From contig NAEP01000050.1 of the NCBI GenBank assembly GCA_002529645.1, forward strand, positions 1-64,000: a stretch of 64,000 nt of DNA, read 5' to 3'. Shown one piece after another: positions 42,931-51,767 of the stretch. The notes under the pieces are model-generated. The model made no database searches. It was not told the DNA's origin and saw only the letters and a program-made list of their open reading frames with translations. The position numbers and the translations under genes are program-made. Every line of letters begins with the position of its first letter. Position 1 is the first letter of the stretch. This stretch comes from Candidatus Lumbricidiphila eiseniae. Lineage in GTDB: Bacteria > Actinomycetota > Actinomycetes > Actinomycetales > Microbacteriaceae.

Positions 42931-43992
42931 ATGCCCCCCCACTCCCCCGAGTCTCAGGAGCACGAATTTAAGCATCGCGCGGCACAATTTGAAGACTGGT
43001 TCCACGACATTCGGGAGCGACGGGCACGCAAACGCGGCAAAGTTCCAACCGTTGTTCCCTACACCGGTTACGGCTCAACCACGTGGGTGCGAGTCTTCTG
43101 CCGGGTGTTGTTCAGTAACCCCGTCCCGCCGAGCCTACCAACCGGCCGGGGTCAGCACGAGACATCCATTCGCGGTTGGCGCAGTTTTACAAGTGTGCCG
43201 ATCAAAGACACTCCGGTCACCATCAGCATCGGCGGCGTGTCACTCGAAGCGGTGACCGACCGGGGTGGTGTTGTCGATACCCGAATGGACGTAAGCCTGT
43301 CTCCCGGCTGGCACACGGCAACACTGCACACTCCCGGCTCAATCGAGGTAGAAGCCACAATTCGCGTTGTTGATCCGGCCGAGACCTTTGGGATCATCTC
43401 GGATGTCGATGACACCGTCATGGTCACGACACTGCCCCGACCGTTCCTGGCCGCGTGGAACACCTTCGTACTCGATGAGCACGCCCGAAGTCCCACCCCG
43501 GGGATGGCGGTGCTATACGAGCGGCTCGTGCGGACACACCCGGGATCACCTGTCATTTACCTGTCGACCGGAGCCTGGAATGTAGCCCCCACCCTGAGTC
43601 GCTTTCTTTCCCGGAATCTCTACCCGCCAGGGCCCCTGTTGCTAACCGATTGGGGCCCCACCCACGACCGCTGGTTTCGCAGCGGCCGACAGCACAAGGA
43701 TGAGAACCTCCGGAGGCTCGCACTCGAGTTCCCGCACGTGAAGTGGCTGCTCGTTGGTGACGACGGGCAGCACGATGAGCAACTGTATGCCGCCTTTGCG
43801 GCGGAGCATCCCAACAGTGTCGCGGCCGTAGCCATCCGACGACTCTCAACGGGGGAAGCGGTGCTCGCGGGTGGCCGAACTCGGATGGAGCGATCGGAAC
43901 TGCAGGTGCCCTGGGTGAGTGGAAGCACCGGTGCGGTGCTGTACAAGCGGTTGGCAGATATCGGGGTCTTGCCAGAACAGGGAGGACGCTAG
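42931..43992 (+). CDS. App1-like phosphatidate phosphatase (DUF2183)
   Basis: 353 aa from ATG 42931 (GGGGAG 9 bases upstream; GTG 42922 is possible). The N-terminal part has PYTGYGSTTWVRVFCRVLF. The HAD-type catalytic motif GIISDVDDTVMVT is at about residue 155, followed by PVIYLSTGAWNVAPTLSRFL and WLLVGDDGQHDEQLY, the App1/DUF2183 arrangement. Yeast App1 dephosphorylates phosphatidic acid; bacterial relatives are assumed to act on phospholipids or similar phosphates. Confidence 0.82.
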   Translation: MPPHSPESQEHEFKHRAAQFEDWFHDIRERRARKRGKVPTVVPYTGYGSTTWVRVFCRVLFSNPVPPSLPTGRGQHETSIRGWRSFTSVPIKDTPVTISIGGVSLEAVTDRGGVVDTRMDVSLSPGWHTATLHTPGSIEVEATIRVVDPAETFGIISDVDDTVMVTTLPRPFLAAWNTFVLDEHARSPTPGMAVLYERLVRTHPGSPVIYLSTGAWNVAPTLSRFLSRNLYPPGPLLLTDWGPTHDRWFRSGRQHKDENLRRLALEFPHVKWLLVGDDGQHDEQLYAAFAAEHPNSVAAVAIRRLSTGEAVLAGGRTRMERSELQVPWVSGSTGAVLYKRLADIGVLPEQGGR

Positions 43993-44035
43993 CTCGGGTC
44001 GTATAGGGCTTCAAGCCAAACGCAGGCTCGAACGG

Positions 44036-44129
44036 CACCCGAACTCTCGCTCACTCGAACGGAGCGCGTCCTTGATCACGACACCCGAACTCTCGCTCAC
44101 TCGAACGGAGCGCACGTCCTTGATCACGA
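44036..44129. repeat. 46/48-bp tandem duplication
   Basis: 44036-44081 and 44082-44129 are the same sequence (starting CACCCGAACTCTCGCTCACT) apart from a 2-base insertion. It lies between the convergent App1-like and pyrD genes. Confidence 0.9.
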
Positions 44130-44139
44130 CACACGCTAC

Positions 44140-45177
44140 TTACCGTCCGAGGTCGCGCACAAGCCCCCGATTGATCTGACGCGCCCACAGCGGGCCGCGG
44201 TAGATGAACGCGGAGTATCCCTGCACGAGGGTAGCGCCAGCGGCCAGGCGCTCCCGCACATCGGCGGCAGTCTCCACCCCGCCCACCGAGATCACGCACA
44301 GCGAGGCGGGCGTGTGCTGCCGGATGACCCGGAGCACCGCGAGTGCCCGCGCCGCGAGCGGTGCCCCTGAGAGCCCCCCGGCTCCCAGCTGTGCTACCTC
44401 GGCGGCAGGGGTCTGCAAACCCTCTCGGGAAAGGGTCGAGTTCGTCGCAATGATGCCGTCAAGTCTCAGCTGCACAACAAGCTCGCAGATCCGCACGATC
44501 TGGTCATCGGGCACATCCGGGGCAATTTTCACGAGCAGTGGTGTGGTGCCGACAACGTCCCGGATGCCTCGCAGAAGCGGCGTGAGCGCATCGAGTTCCT
44601 GTAGTCCGCGCAGACCCGGAGTATTGGGCGAACTGACATTGACAACGAGGTAGTCCGCGTACGGTGCAAGTAACCGTGCACTGCGCTGATAGTCGGTGCC
44701 CGCATCCGCAACATCTGTTACCCGACTCTTGCCGATATTGATGCCGAGCACCGGTCTGCGGGGGTGGCGTGACAACCGTGACAGGCGACCGGTCGCGGCA
44801 TCCGCTCCCCCGTTGTTAAATCCCATTCGATTGATGAGTGCACGGTCTGACACAAGCCGAAACAACCGTGGTCGGGGATTTCCCGGCTGTGCGTGTGCGG
44901 TCAGCGTGCCGATCTCGACGTGACCGAAGCCAAGTGCACCGAGCGCGGTCACCGCGACACCGTCTTTGTCGAATCCGGCTGCCAACCCAAACGGCGAAGG
45001 AAACCGCAATCCGAGTGTCTCCACCGCGAGTACCGGGTCGGGTCGGGTGAATCGTGCAATGATCGATTCGAGTCCAAGGCGCGAGATCATACGGATGGCA
45101 CGCACTGCCCGGTGATGGGCTGTTTCTGCTTCCCAGTGACGCAGCACGGTCTGGAAGAACAACTCGTAGCCGCTCAC
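44140..45177 (-). CDS. pyrD: Dihydroorotate dehydrogenase (quinone), class 2
   Basis: 345 aa. N-terminal quinone-tunnel helices ([19 protein letters not shown]), then FMN barrel: [48 protein letters not shown], and the class 2 catalytic Ser in [17 protein letters not shown]. Lys in LLVKIAPD and GTNST-like [10 protein letters not shown] follow. Oxidises dihydroorotate with quinone in pyrimidine synthesis. The GTG start overlaps the nrdR stop (GTGA). Confidence 0.95.
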   Translation of the reverse strand: MSGYELFFQTVLRHWEAETAHHRAVRAIRMISRLGLESIIARFTRPDPVLAVETLGLRFPSPFGLAAGFDKDGVAVTALGALGFGHVEIGTLTAHAQPGNPRPRLFRLVSDRALINRMGFNNGGADAATGRLSRLSRHPRRPVLGINIGKSRVTDVADAGTDYQRSARLLAPYADYLVVNVSSPNTPGLRGLQELDALTPLLRGIRDVVGTTPLLVKIAPDVPDDQIVRICELVVQLRLDGIIATNSTLSREGLQTPAAEVAQLGAGGLSGAPLAARALAVLRVIRQHTPASLCVISVGGVETAADVRERLAAGATLVQGYSAFIYRGPLWARQINRGLVRDLGR

Positions 45178-45656
45178 TCCCGGAACTCCTGATCGGGTCG
45201 GTTTTCGGATCGATTTTCGGTGCGCAACTGCCCGATAGCGGCTTCGAAATCCTGCAACGAGTCAAACGCCTGGTAGACGCTGGCGAATCGAAGGTAGGCG
45301 ACCTCGTCGAGATCACGCAGCGGATCGAGCACGGCCAGGCCAATATCGTTCGCATCAATCTGAGAGGCACCGGATTGCCGTACGGTTTCTTCCACCCGCT
45401 GCGCAAGCTTCATGAGGTCTGCCTCGGTGACGGGTCGGCCCTGGCACGCCTTCTTCACCCCGCTGACAACCTTGTCCCGACTAAACGCTTCGATAACACC
45501 GGATCGCTTGATAACGAGCAGACTCGCGGTTTCGGTCGTGGAGAACCGGCCATTGCACTGCGGACACTGCCGCCGTCTGCGGATCGCGAGACCATCGTCA
45601 CTGGTTCGAGAATCAATGACGCGAGAGTCGGGGTTGCGGCAGAAGGGGCAGAACAT
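45174..45656 (-). CDS. nrdR: Transcriptional repressor NrdR
   Basis: 160 aa. N-terminal zinc ribbon [17 protein letters not shown] with RRRRQCPQC and FSTTE, then the ATP-cone ([20 protein letters not shown]). A nucleotide-sensing repressor of ribonucleotide reductase genes. No nrd gene is in the window. Confidence 0.95.
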   Translation of the reverse strand: MFCPFCRNPDSRVIDSRTSDDGLAIRRRRQCPQCNGRFSTTETASLLVIKRSGVIEAFSRDKVVSGVKKACQGRPVTEADLMKLAQRVEETVRQSGASQIDANDIGLAVLDPLRDLDEVAYLRFASVYQAFDSLQDFEAAIGQLRTENRSENRPDQEFRE

Positions 45657-45668
45657 GGCGGTTCCAGC

Positions 45669-45873
45669 CTAGATGTACCCGGCCATTACGCTGGTGTCAA
45701 TCGGCTGGCGGTGGTGTTGGCGTCTCGTTGATATCGTCGAGAAGGCCAAGCTGGTGTCAATCGGCTGGCGGGTGGTGTGCTGCCGAGTGTGGTGTGATGA
45801 ACTTCTGCGTCGCCCCGAGTTCTGCGATCACGGTTTTGATGCTGTGTTTGTAGGCCCGGGTGCTCTCGGTCAT
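45669..45873 (-). pseudogene. IS481 transposase C-terminal remnant
   Basis: Leftward, 45873-45780 encodes STRAYKHSIKTVIAELGATQKFI, the IS481 segment before the last catalytic Glu. The far end encodes PIDTSVMAGYI and a stop, a typical transposase terminus (TNVMAGY). Between them the sequence is collapsed and contains a 60-bp-period duplication, so the DDE core is gone. It sits between nrdR and the second ABC operon, possibly marking the insertion boundary of that operon. Confidence 0.6.
45691..45778. repeat. Pair of about 28-bp direct repeats inside the IS remnant
   Basis: CTGGTGTCAATCGGCTGGCG at 45691 recurs at 45751; with one added G the match extends to 28 bp. Period 60. Confidence 0.88.
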
Positions 45874-45876
45874 GGG

Positions 45877-46761
45877 CTAGCCTCCGAGACCGGAGGAGGC
45901 TAGCCCACTGATGAAGCGTCGTTGGAGAAACAGGAAAAGGATGAGCATCGGTGCGATCATGATCACACCGGCCGCTGTGACGAGCGGGTAGTTCTGAGTG
46001 AAACCTTGCTGAAAACTGTAAAACGTTGTCGACGCTGGCAGCAGATCCGAGTTCTGGATGAATGTCACGGCAAACAGGAACTCGTTGTAGGCAGAGAGAG
46101 CTGTCACGAGCGCAACTGTCAGGAGGCCGGGAAGAGCATTAGGGAGCACCACTCGGAAGAGCACGCCGAGTTCGTTCGCACCATCCATACGGGCAGCTTC
46201 CTCGAGTTCTTTCGGCATTGTCAGCATGAATGATCGAAGAAGCAGAGTGGCAAACGGTGAAAAGAGTCCAACGTAGATGAGGATGAGACCAATCTGCGTA
46301 TCGTATAACCTGGCCTGCACGGCCATATAGAACAGGGGGACGAGAAACATTTGCGTTGGCAACGAGCTTGAGATCAAGAGGTAGTTTATGAAGAGCCGGT
46401 TCCCTTTGATGTCCAAACGAGCAAGAGCATAGGCGGCACATCCTGAGACCACAAGGGTGAGCGCTGCGGTACCCGCGACAACGACAGCGGAGTTGATCAG
46501 ACCCGCGCCAATATTTCCCTGGATCCACGCATCTAGGAAATTGCCCCACTCCCAGGTCTTCGGAAGTCCGAGGGAGCTTGCGGCGTAATCATTGCTGGTC
46601 TTCACCGAGTTGAAGAAGAAAAGAATGATCGGGCCGATTGCAAAGAGCGCCAGAAGCGTCAGCGACACACAGGTGAAGATGCCTGCGTCGGTTCCCTTGG
46701 GTGGGGTACGTCGCCTGAGTCTTGTCGCTCGGGTAAGGAGTGCTGTGCTTGTGATGCTCAT
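45877..46761 (-). CDS. Carbohydrate ABC transporter permease (MalG type), second operon
   Basis: 294 aa from ATG 46761, which overlaps the upstream permease stop (ATGA). Six transmembrane helices; EAA loop MLTMPKELEEAARMDGANEL. C-terminus LQRRFISGLASSGLGG is typical of CUT1. Last gene of the leftward operon. Confidence 0.9.
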   Translation of the reverse strand: MSITSTALLTRATRLRRRTPPKGTDAGIFTCVSLTLLALFAIGPIILFFFNSVKTSNDYAASSLGLPKTWEWGNFLDAWIQGNIGAGLINSAVVVAGTAALTLVVSGCAAYALARLDIKGNRLFINYLLISSSLPTQMFLVPLFYMAVQARLYDTQIGLILIYVGLFSPFATLLLRSFMLTMPKELEEAARMDGANELGVLFRVVLPNALPGLLTVALVTALSAYNEFLFAVTFIQNSDLLPASTTFYSFQQGFTQNYPLVTAAGVIMIAPMLILFLFLQRRFISGLASSGLGG

Positions 46762-47684
46762 ATTTCCCACTTTTTAACACGGCGGATGACAAGGTAAGTT
46801 ACGACGGCGATGGCACTGATGAGGGCCAAGACAACTCCGGTCGCGGAGGCGTAACCGGATTCTTGATTGGTGAACGCGTTGCGGTACAGCAGTGTCGAGA
46901 GAACATCTGTTGACCCCGCGGGTCCGCCCTGGGTGAGAATGTAGACATAGTCGAACGACAAGAATGACCAGATTATGGTCATCAGCCCGAGAAACACGAA
47001 TGTTGGACGAATCCCAGGCAGTGTCACACTAAAGAACTGTCGTGCAGGCCCCGCCCCGTCGAGAGAAGCTGCTTCATAGAGGGCCGGGCTGATGCTCCGC
47101 ATCGCTGCGAGGAACACGACAACAAGGAATCCCCACCAGGCCCAGTTGTTAATGAAAGCCACCGAACCGAGCGCCGTGTCTGGGTTTCCGAGGAAGTTGA
47201 GGTGTAGGAGGCTGCCGAAACCGGCGGTGGGATCCATGATGCTCCGCCAGATTGCGGCGTTCACTACGCTTGCCACAATGTGTGGGATGAAGTACAGGAC
47301 TCGGAAAATCACTCTGAATCGGCGGATCCGAGTGAGGGCATATGCGCTGAACAGTCCCATCGTCATGGGGACAATAAGGAAGAATACTGTCCAGTAGATG
47401 TTATGCACGAGCGCGTTTGTGAATTCGGGGTCGGTGAACAGTTTCGTATAGTTATCAATACCGATGAAATTTGCGTCACCCACTCCGCTCCAGTCGGTGA
47501 ATGAAAAAAAGAGAGTAAAGATGCTTGGGATGGCCACAACGAAGAGATTGATCAAGATGAGTGGGAGCATAAAAAGCCAACCACTGACCCGTCGATCTCG
47601 GATCCGAGCCGCAAAACTCTTTCTGTGCATGAGGCGCATGTCGCGGGGTGCCGTCGCGACGTACACGTCGCTGTGGAAGGTCAA
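46758..47684 (-). CDS. Carbohydrate ABC transporter permease (MalF type), second operon
   Basis: 308 aa, taken from TTG 47684 (CAAGG 8 bases upstream, overlapping the binding-protein stop); ATG 47639 or 47630 are alternatives. Helices include GWLFMLPLILINLFVVAIPSI; EAA loop MRSISPALYEAASLDGAGPA. Forms the channel with the downstream MalG-type protein; no ATPase gene nearby. Confidence 0.88.
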   Translation of the reverse strand: MTFHSDVYVATAPRDMRLMHRKSFAARIRDRRVSGWLFMLPLILINLFVVAIPSIFTLFFSFTDWSGVGDANFIGIDNYTKLFTDPEFTNALVHNIYWTVFFLIVPMTMGLFSAYALTRIRRFRVIFRVLYFIPHIVASVVNAAIWRSIMDPTAGFGSLLHLNFLGNPDTALGSVAFINNWAWWGFLVVVFLAAMRSISPALYEAASLDGAGPARQFFSVTLPGIRPTFVFLGLMTIIWSFLSFDYVYILTQGGPAGSTDVLSTLLYRNAFTNQESGYASATGVVLALISAIAVVTYLVIRRVKKWEI

Positions 47685-47685
47685 T

Positions 47686-49035
47686 CTAGATACCTTGACC
47701 CGGCTTAGGGGCTGCAGGCACGTTACCAGCGGCCAGTTCCTCAGCGAAAGATTTCTGAATTCCTGCGCAGTAATCCGCCGCCGTCATCTTGCCGGTTAGC
47801 ACCTGCTCCCAGTTGAGGATTATGTATGTTTCGGTCTTTTGTGGGAAGAAAGTCCAGGTTGTATAACCAATTTTTTTGGCCGCTGCAAGCTGCGAATAGA
47901 GGTCAGCGGTTCGGGAATCGGTACCTGTCGGGAAACCGGATGCTGTTATGCGGATGGGTGACGGTTGGAAGTCTTGGTCCCTGACTGCGTTGAGAATCGT
48001 CTTCTTATCTGTGGTCAAAAAATTGAGATACGCGACGGATCCAGCAACGTCCACTGCTTTCGAATTAACAGCGGCGGACTGCCCGATTGCAAGATCCCAC
48101 ACTACTTCTGGTACACCTGCGCCAAGCGAAGGGACAGCTGCCCAATCCCACACCTCGTTATTGCCCGCCTCCGTGCCGAAGTATTTGCGTAGCGATGCGA
48201 ATTCCCAGGTGCCAGAAATCATTGCGGCGGCAGTGCCAGTAACGAGTTGGTTGTAGACCGTCGCGAAGGTGTTGGTGAAGTAGGAGTTCACGCCGCCGCC
48301 GAACCAGCCCTTCTTGAAGTATCCCGTGTAGCGCTCGACGGCATCAACGAAGACAGGGTCCGTCCACTTGGTCGCCCCGGTGAGTGCAGAATAGACCGCT
48401 TCCGGACCCGCTCCATGGTTGAGGGCAATGACAGCATGCCACTCGTTGACACCCTGCCAGTCAGCCTTGCCGGTCGCGATCGGAACCATGCCTTTGGCGG
48501 TGGCTTCGGTGCAGAATTCTTCGAACTCCGCCTGGTTTTTAGGTACGGCAAGGTTATTTTTCTTGATGGTAGTGGGGTTGGTGTAGAAAGCCATCGATTC
48601 GAACTGGGTGGGAAGTGACATGAGTTTTCCATCGATCTTCGATGCTGCAAGAGCCCAGGGCGCAAAGGCGTCGTTCCAACCGTACTGGTCTGCATACTGT
48701 GAGAGGTCAATGAGGTAGCCAGCCTTTGTGTACTCCGGCACGCCCGTCGAAGGGCCCGGGGTGATGACAATCGAGGGACCGGAGCCGGCGGCGAGCGCGG
48801 TTTGAATCAGCCGGTCGATCGCGTTGTTGGGTTTGTTGGAGAACTTAACTTTTGCTTTCGTGTAGGCGTCAACGAAGTTCTTCTGAAAGTAGTCCTGCTG
48901 GGTGCTATTGGTCAGGTTATTCCACAGGATAACTGATCTATCAGCTGAGCCGCTGGCTGAGCAGGCGCTGAGCAGTCCAATCGTTGCCGCCGATACGCCC
49001 GCACCGAGCAGTGTGCGACGGGTGATGAGTTCCAC
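47686..49035 (-). CDS. Sugar-binding lipoprotein, second operon
   Basis: 449 aa. Signal with twin-arginine-like TRRTLLGAG and lipobox LLSAC (Cys about residue 25). Family-1 binding-protein features: VILWNNLTNSTQQDYFQKNF, PSIVITPGPSTGVPEY, LPTQFESMAFYTNP and LVTGTAAAMISGTWEF. AAGGAG precedes the GTG/ATG start region. The substrate is unknown, but the adjacent ADP-ribosylglycohydrolase-fold enzyme hints at a ribosyl or glycosylated compound. Confidence 0.9.
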   Translation of the reverse strand: MELITRRTLLGAGVSAATIGLLSACSASGSADRSVILWNNLTNSTQQDYFQKNFVDAYTKAKVKFSNKPNNAIDRLIQTALAAGSGPSIVITPGPSTGVPEYTKAGYLIDLSQYADQYGWNDAFAPWALAASKIDGKLMSLPTQFESMAFYTNPTTIKKNNLAVPKNQAEFEEFCTEATAKGMVPIATGKADWQGVNEWHAVIALNHGAGPEAVYSALTGATKWTDPVFVDAVERYTGYFKKGWFGGGVNSYFTNTFATVYNQLVTGTAAAMISGTWEFASLRKYFGTEAGNNEVWDWAAVPSLGAGVPEVVWDLAIGQSAAVNSKAVDVAGSVAYLNFLTTDKKTILNAVRDQDFQPSPIRITASGFPTGTDSRTADLYSQLAAAKKIGYTTWTFFPQKTETYIILNWEQVLTGKMTAADYCAGIQKSFAEELAAGNVPAAPKPGQGI

Positions 49036-49089
49036 GGTATCTCCTTTGATCAGTGTTTCTCGCTATTGGATTATGGGACTTCGTTTGGG

Positions 49090-50475
49090 TCAGTGAAGCC
49101 CTTTGGTGCAAAGTTGGTAGGTGCGGTCCGCGAGGTTGGAGATGGCCGAGTTGTCGAACCCGAAGAGGGCGGATCGAGTGCGGTCTTCGAGGGGGTCAAT
49201 CAAGCGTTCGGGCAGGCCTGCCATGCCGGCGAGGATTCCAGCGACACTTCCGACGGTCGCCCCGTTCGAGTCAGTGTCCCAGCCGCCCATCACCGTGAGG
49301 CCAAGAGACCTCATATAGTCGCCGTCGCCCCAGAGGAGGCCAGCGACGACCAAGGCGGCGTTATTGACGGTATGCACCCAGGAGTAGTGGCCGTATGCAG
49401 TCTCAATACGTTTGAGGGCATCGTCCCACGTGATCCCGCTATCGAAAAGACCGATGACGAAAGCAATCGCTTCCGCTAGGCGGGATGTTGGTGGCACGAC
49501 CCGGGCAGCTGTGTCGATAACCTCGCGAGCGTTTGCGGAGGTGAAAGCCGCAGCAACCAGAGCGGCTGCCCACATTTCCCCGTAGATACCATTGCCAACA
49601 TGAGAAAGGGAAGCGTCCCGGTAGGAGAGCTCCGCAGCCGCCCAGGGATCACCCGGATGGACGTAGCCGAAAACATCACCACGGATCTGAGCACCGATCC
49701 ATTCCCGGTATGGGTTGCGGAAGCGGGCGACGCTGTCGCCGACCAGGCCGTTGGTGAGGTTGATGTACGCCGCCCTTTCTGCGGTGTACACCTGCGCAAC
49801 CGGGAAAAGCGTCAGCCAGGCATCTGCAACATGTTCTGGCTTGAGATACGTGCCGTGTTTCTCGAGCAGGTGAAGGGCAAGAATTGCGTAGTCGATGTCA
49901 TCATCGCGTGCCGAACCCTTGACATTTCCTTTAGTGGTCTCGGGCCAGTTGTCTCGTAACTCAAAACGCGTCGGCATTGGATCGAGCAGTGGAATATAGT
50001 CATTGAGAGGATACGCATTAGCCAGTTCCAGGTACTCGCGAATGCTCGAGGAGTTCCAACGCCATCCATCTTCAATCGGCTTACCAACATTACAACCCGC
50101 GATTCGTCCGAGCCATGCAGCCTGCAGACGGTCCCTGAGGGTGGCGGGATTTGCTTTCTTAGCCACCGGAGGGGGGTCAATTAGTGCGGTGATTTCTTCG
50201 AGGGAGTCTGGTTCTTCGTACGCCCAGTCCTCGCGCCGCTCGGAAGAGGCCATCTCGTCGACCAGGGCGAGGACGGACTCGCGGCGCTGGAGATCGGTCT
50301 GATTAGCCCGGCGCACGATATCATCGACGTCATACCCGGATTCACGACGCTGCAGAACTTCGTCAAAGAGAAGGTCTTGTGGGCTGCGGGCATCGAAAGT
50401 ACTCGAGTGGATGGCGCTCAGTTTGACGGCTGGGGTTTTGCCTTCCGCAAAACTGGTATTTGTGGTCGTAGACAA
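49090..50475 (-). CDS. ADP-ribosylglycohydrolase-family enzyme
   Basis: 461 aa, TTG start with AGGAG 4 bases upstream. The C-terminal 340 residues have the family's metal motifs: LQAAWLGRIAGCNVGKPIEDG near the start of the domain, KGSARDDDIDYAILAL (first Asp cluster), and MGGWDTDSNGATVGSVAG (second metal-binding D-T-D-S/D). The first 115 residues are charged and helical. Such enzymes hydrolyse N- or O-glycosidic bonds of ADP-ribose adducts. Copies within sugar ABC operons probably act on nucleoside-like or glycosyl substrates brought in by the transporter. Confidence 0.82.
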   Translation of the reverse strand: MSTTTNTSFAEGKTPAVKLSAIHSSTFDARSPQDLLFDEVLQRRESGYDVDDIVRRANQTDLQRRESVLALVDEMASSERREDWAYEEPDSLEEITALIDPPPVAKKANPATLRDRLQAAWLGRIAGCNVGKPIEDGWRWNSSSIREYLELANAYPLNDYIPLLDPMPTRFELRDNWPETTKGNVKGSARDDDIDYAILALHLLEKHGTYLKPEHVADAWLTLFPVAQVYTAERAAYINLTNGLVGDSVARFRNPYREWIGAQIRGDVFGYVHPGDPWAAAELSYRDASLSHVGNGIYGEMWAAALVAAAFTSANAREVIDTAARVVPPTSRLAEAIAFVIGLFDSGITWDDALKRIETAYGHYSWVHTVNNAALVVAGLLWGDGDYMRSLGLTVMGGWDTDSNGATVGSVAGILAGMAGLPERLIDPLEDRTRSALFGFDNSAISNLADRTYQLCTKGLH

Positions 50476-50553
50476 AGGACTCCTATGTGGGCAGGTGTAC
50501 GCGATTAGGTGTGTGATTGTGTGGGGCGTAGATACGAACGTTCTGGTAGGAGA

Positions 50554-51558
50554 TCAGGTGGAGTCTCTAATGATGAGTCGCGTCGCGAGCTCGATGACTT
50601 GGAATGACGTTGCACCGGGGTCGGATATTCGCTTCAGGAGCACGTCGGCACTTTTCCCACCGACCTCCGCTGCAGAGTTGTCAATGGTGGTTAGCTTGGT
50701 TGTTAAAAGACTGGCCATTTCGATGTTATCAAAACCGATAATTGCCACGTCTTTGGGGATACTGATGCCACGTTCATGTGCTGCATCCATAACGCCGATT
50801 GCGATCAAATCGTTGGCGCAGATAATTGCTGATGGGTGTGTAGACGGGTCTTGCGAGAAGATTGTTACTCCGGCGATATGTCCACCATCACGGGTGAACG
50901 AGGTGTGTAAAATACGTGTGTGGGGTACGGTAATTTGTGCTCTATCAGCGGCGGCACGGAAGGCATTTAGTCGAGTGGGCCCTGGTTCATGATCGACCGG
51001 TCCACTGACGAAAGCGATGTCAGTTCGCCCTGATGCGCAGAGGTGTGCGACTGCTTCTGTGATCCCTTGAGCGTCGAGCGTCGACACCGTATCGGCGACG
51101 GGGGCAGCGTGTGTGTATCCGATGATGACAAGCGGCGTGGACCCGACGATTGTTCGAATGTGATTGAAACCGAGCGACATCGGAGTAATGATGATTCCAT
51201 CGACATTACGTGCGACGGAATCTTCGAGGAGCTTCTGTTCTGTTTCAGCCTTTCCGTCTGTGTTGCCAATGAAGGTGGTGTAGCCCTTCGCAGCGAGTCC
51301 GTCGATCGCGGAACGTGCAAGAGCCGGGTAGTAGGGGTTTGCGATATCAACGACAAGCAGCGCAACGGTGTAGGTTCGCTGCAGACGAAGACTCCGGGCG
51401 ACGAGGTTGGGCCGGTAACCCAAACGGTGCGCCGATTCCTGCACTCGCCTTCGAGTCGCATCCGACACGGGACTGTTTCCGCTCAGTGCGTGCGAGACTG
51501 TGGTTCGGCTCACACCAGCGTCAGCGGCAACATCGGAGATATTGATGGTTTTGCCCAA
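50554..51558 (-). CDS. LacI-family regulator of the second ABC operon
   Basis: 334 aa from TTG 51558 with AAGGGTG 6 bases upstream. A longer frame from 51630 is rejected because that TTG is itself part of a -35 hexamer. N-terminal LacI HTH: TINISDVAADAGVSRTTVSHALSG, with the hinge VQESAHRLGYRPNLVARSL. The periplasmic-binding-protein-like core follows (VALLVVDIANPYYPALARSAID, VDGIIITPMS, IVGFDNIEMA-like IIGFDNIEMASLLTTKLTTI). First gene of the leftward unit, likely repressor of it and of itself. Confidence 0.9.
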   Translation of the reverse strand: MGKTINISDVAADAGVSRTTVSHALSGNSPVSDATRRRVQESAHRLGYRPNLVARSLRLQRTYTVALLVVDIANPYYPALARSAIDGLAAKGYTTFIGNTDGKAETEQKLLEDSVARNVDGIIITPMSLGFNHIRTIVGSTPLVIIGYTHAAPVADTVSTLDAQGITEAVAHLCASGRTDIAFVSGPVDHEPGPTRLNAFRAAADRAQITVPHTRILHTSFTRDGGHIAGVTIFSQDPSTHPSAIICANDLIAIGVMDAAHERGISIPKDVAIIGFDNIEMASLLTTKLTTIDNSAAEVGGKSADVLLKRISDPGATSFQVIELATRLIIRDST

Positions 51559-51571
51559 GTCTTCACCCTTA

Positions 51572-51583
51572 CAAATCGATTTG
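51572..51583. promoter_or_regulatory. Candidate LacI operator
   Basis: Perfect 12-bp palindrome CAAATCGATTTG between the -10 box and the lacI start, well placed for autorepression. Confidence 0.5.
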
Positions 51584-51601
51584 GATGCCCCTTTAAGGCC
51601 A

Positions 51602-51630
51602 AGGCTAAACCCGGGATCGACTTCTGTCAA
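51602..51630 (-). promoter_or_regulatory. Promoter of the lacI-ABC unit
   Basis: Leftward TTGACA (51625-51630) and TAGCCT (51602-51607) separated by 17 bases. Confidence 0.6.
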
Positions 51631-51767
51631 GAGGTTGACGAGACTCCCCCGATGTGCCCGTGTCCGGTGCTCCTACGAGACTGTCATCTCTCAGGCCCTA
51701 CCCACCCACACACTTACTGGAGGGGTGAGATCACGAGGGTGCACATCCGGCGAGAACCCGCCTCCCG

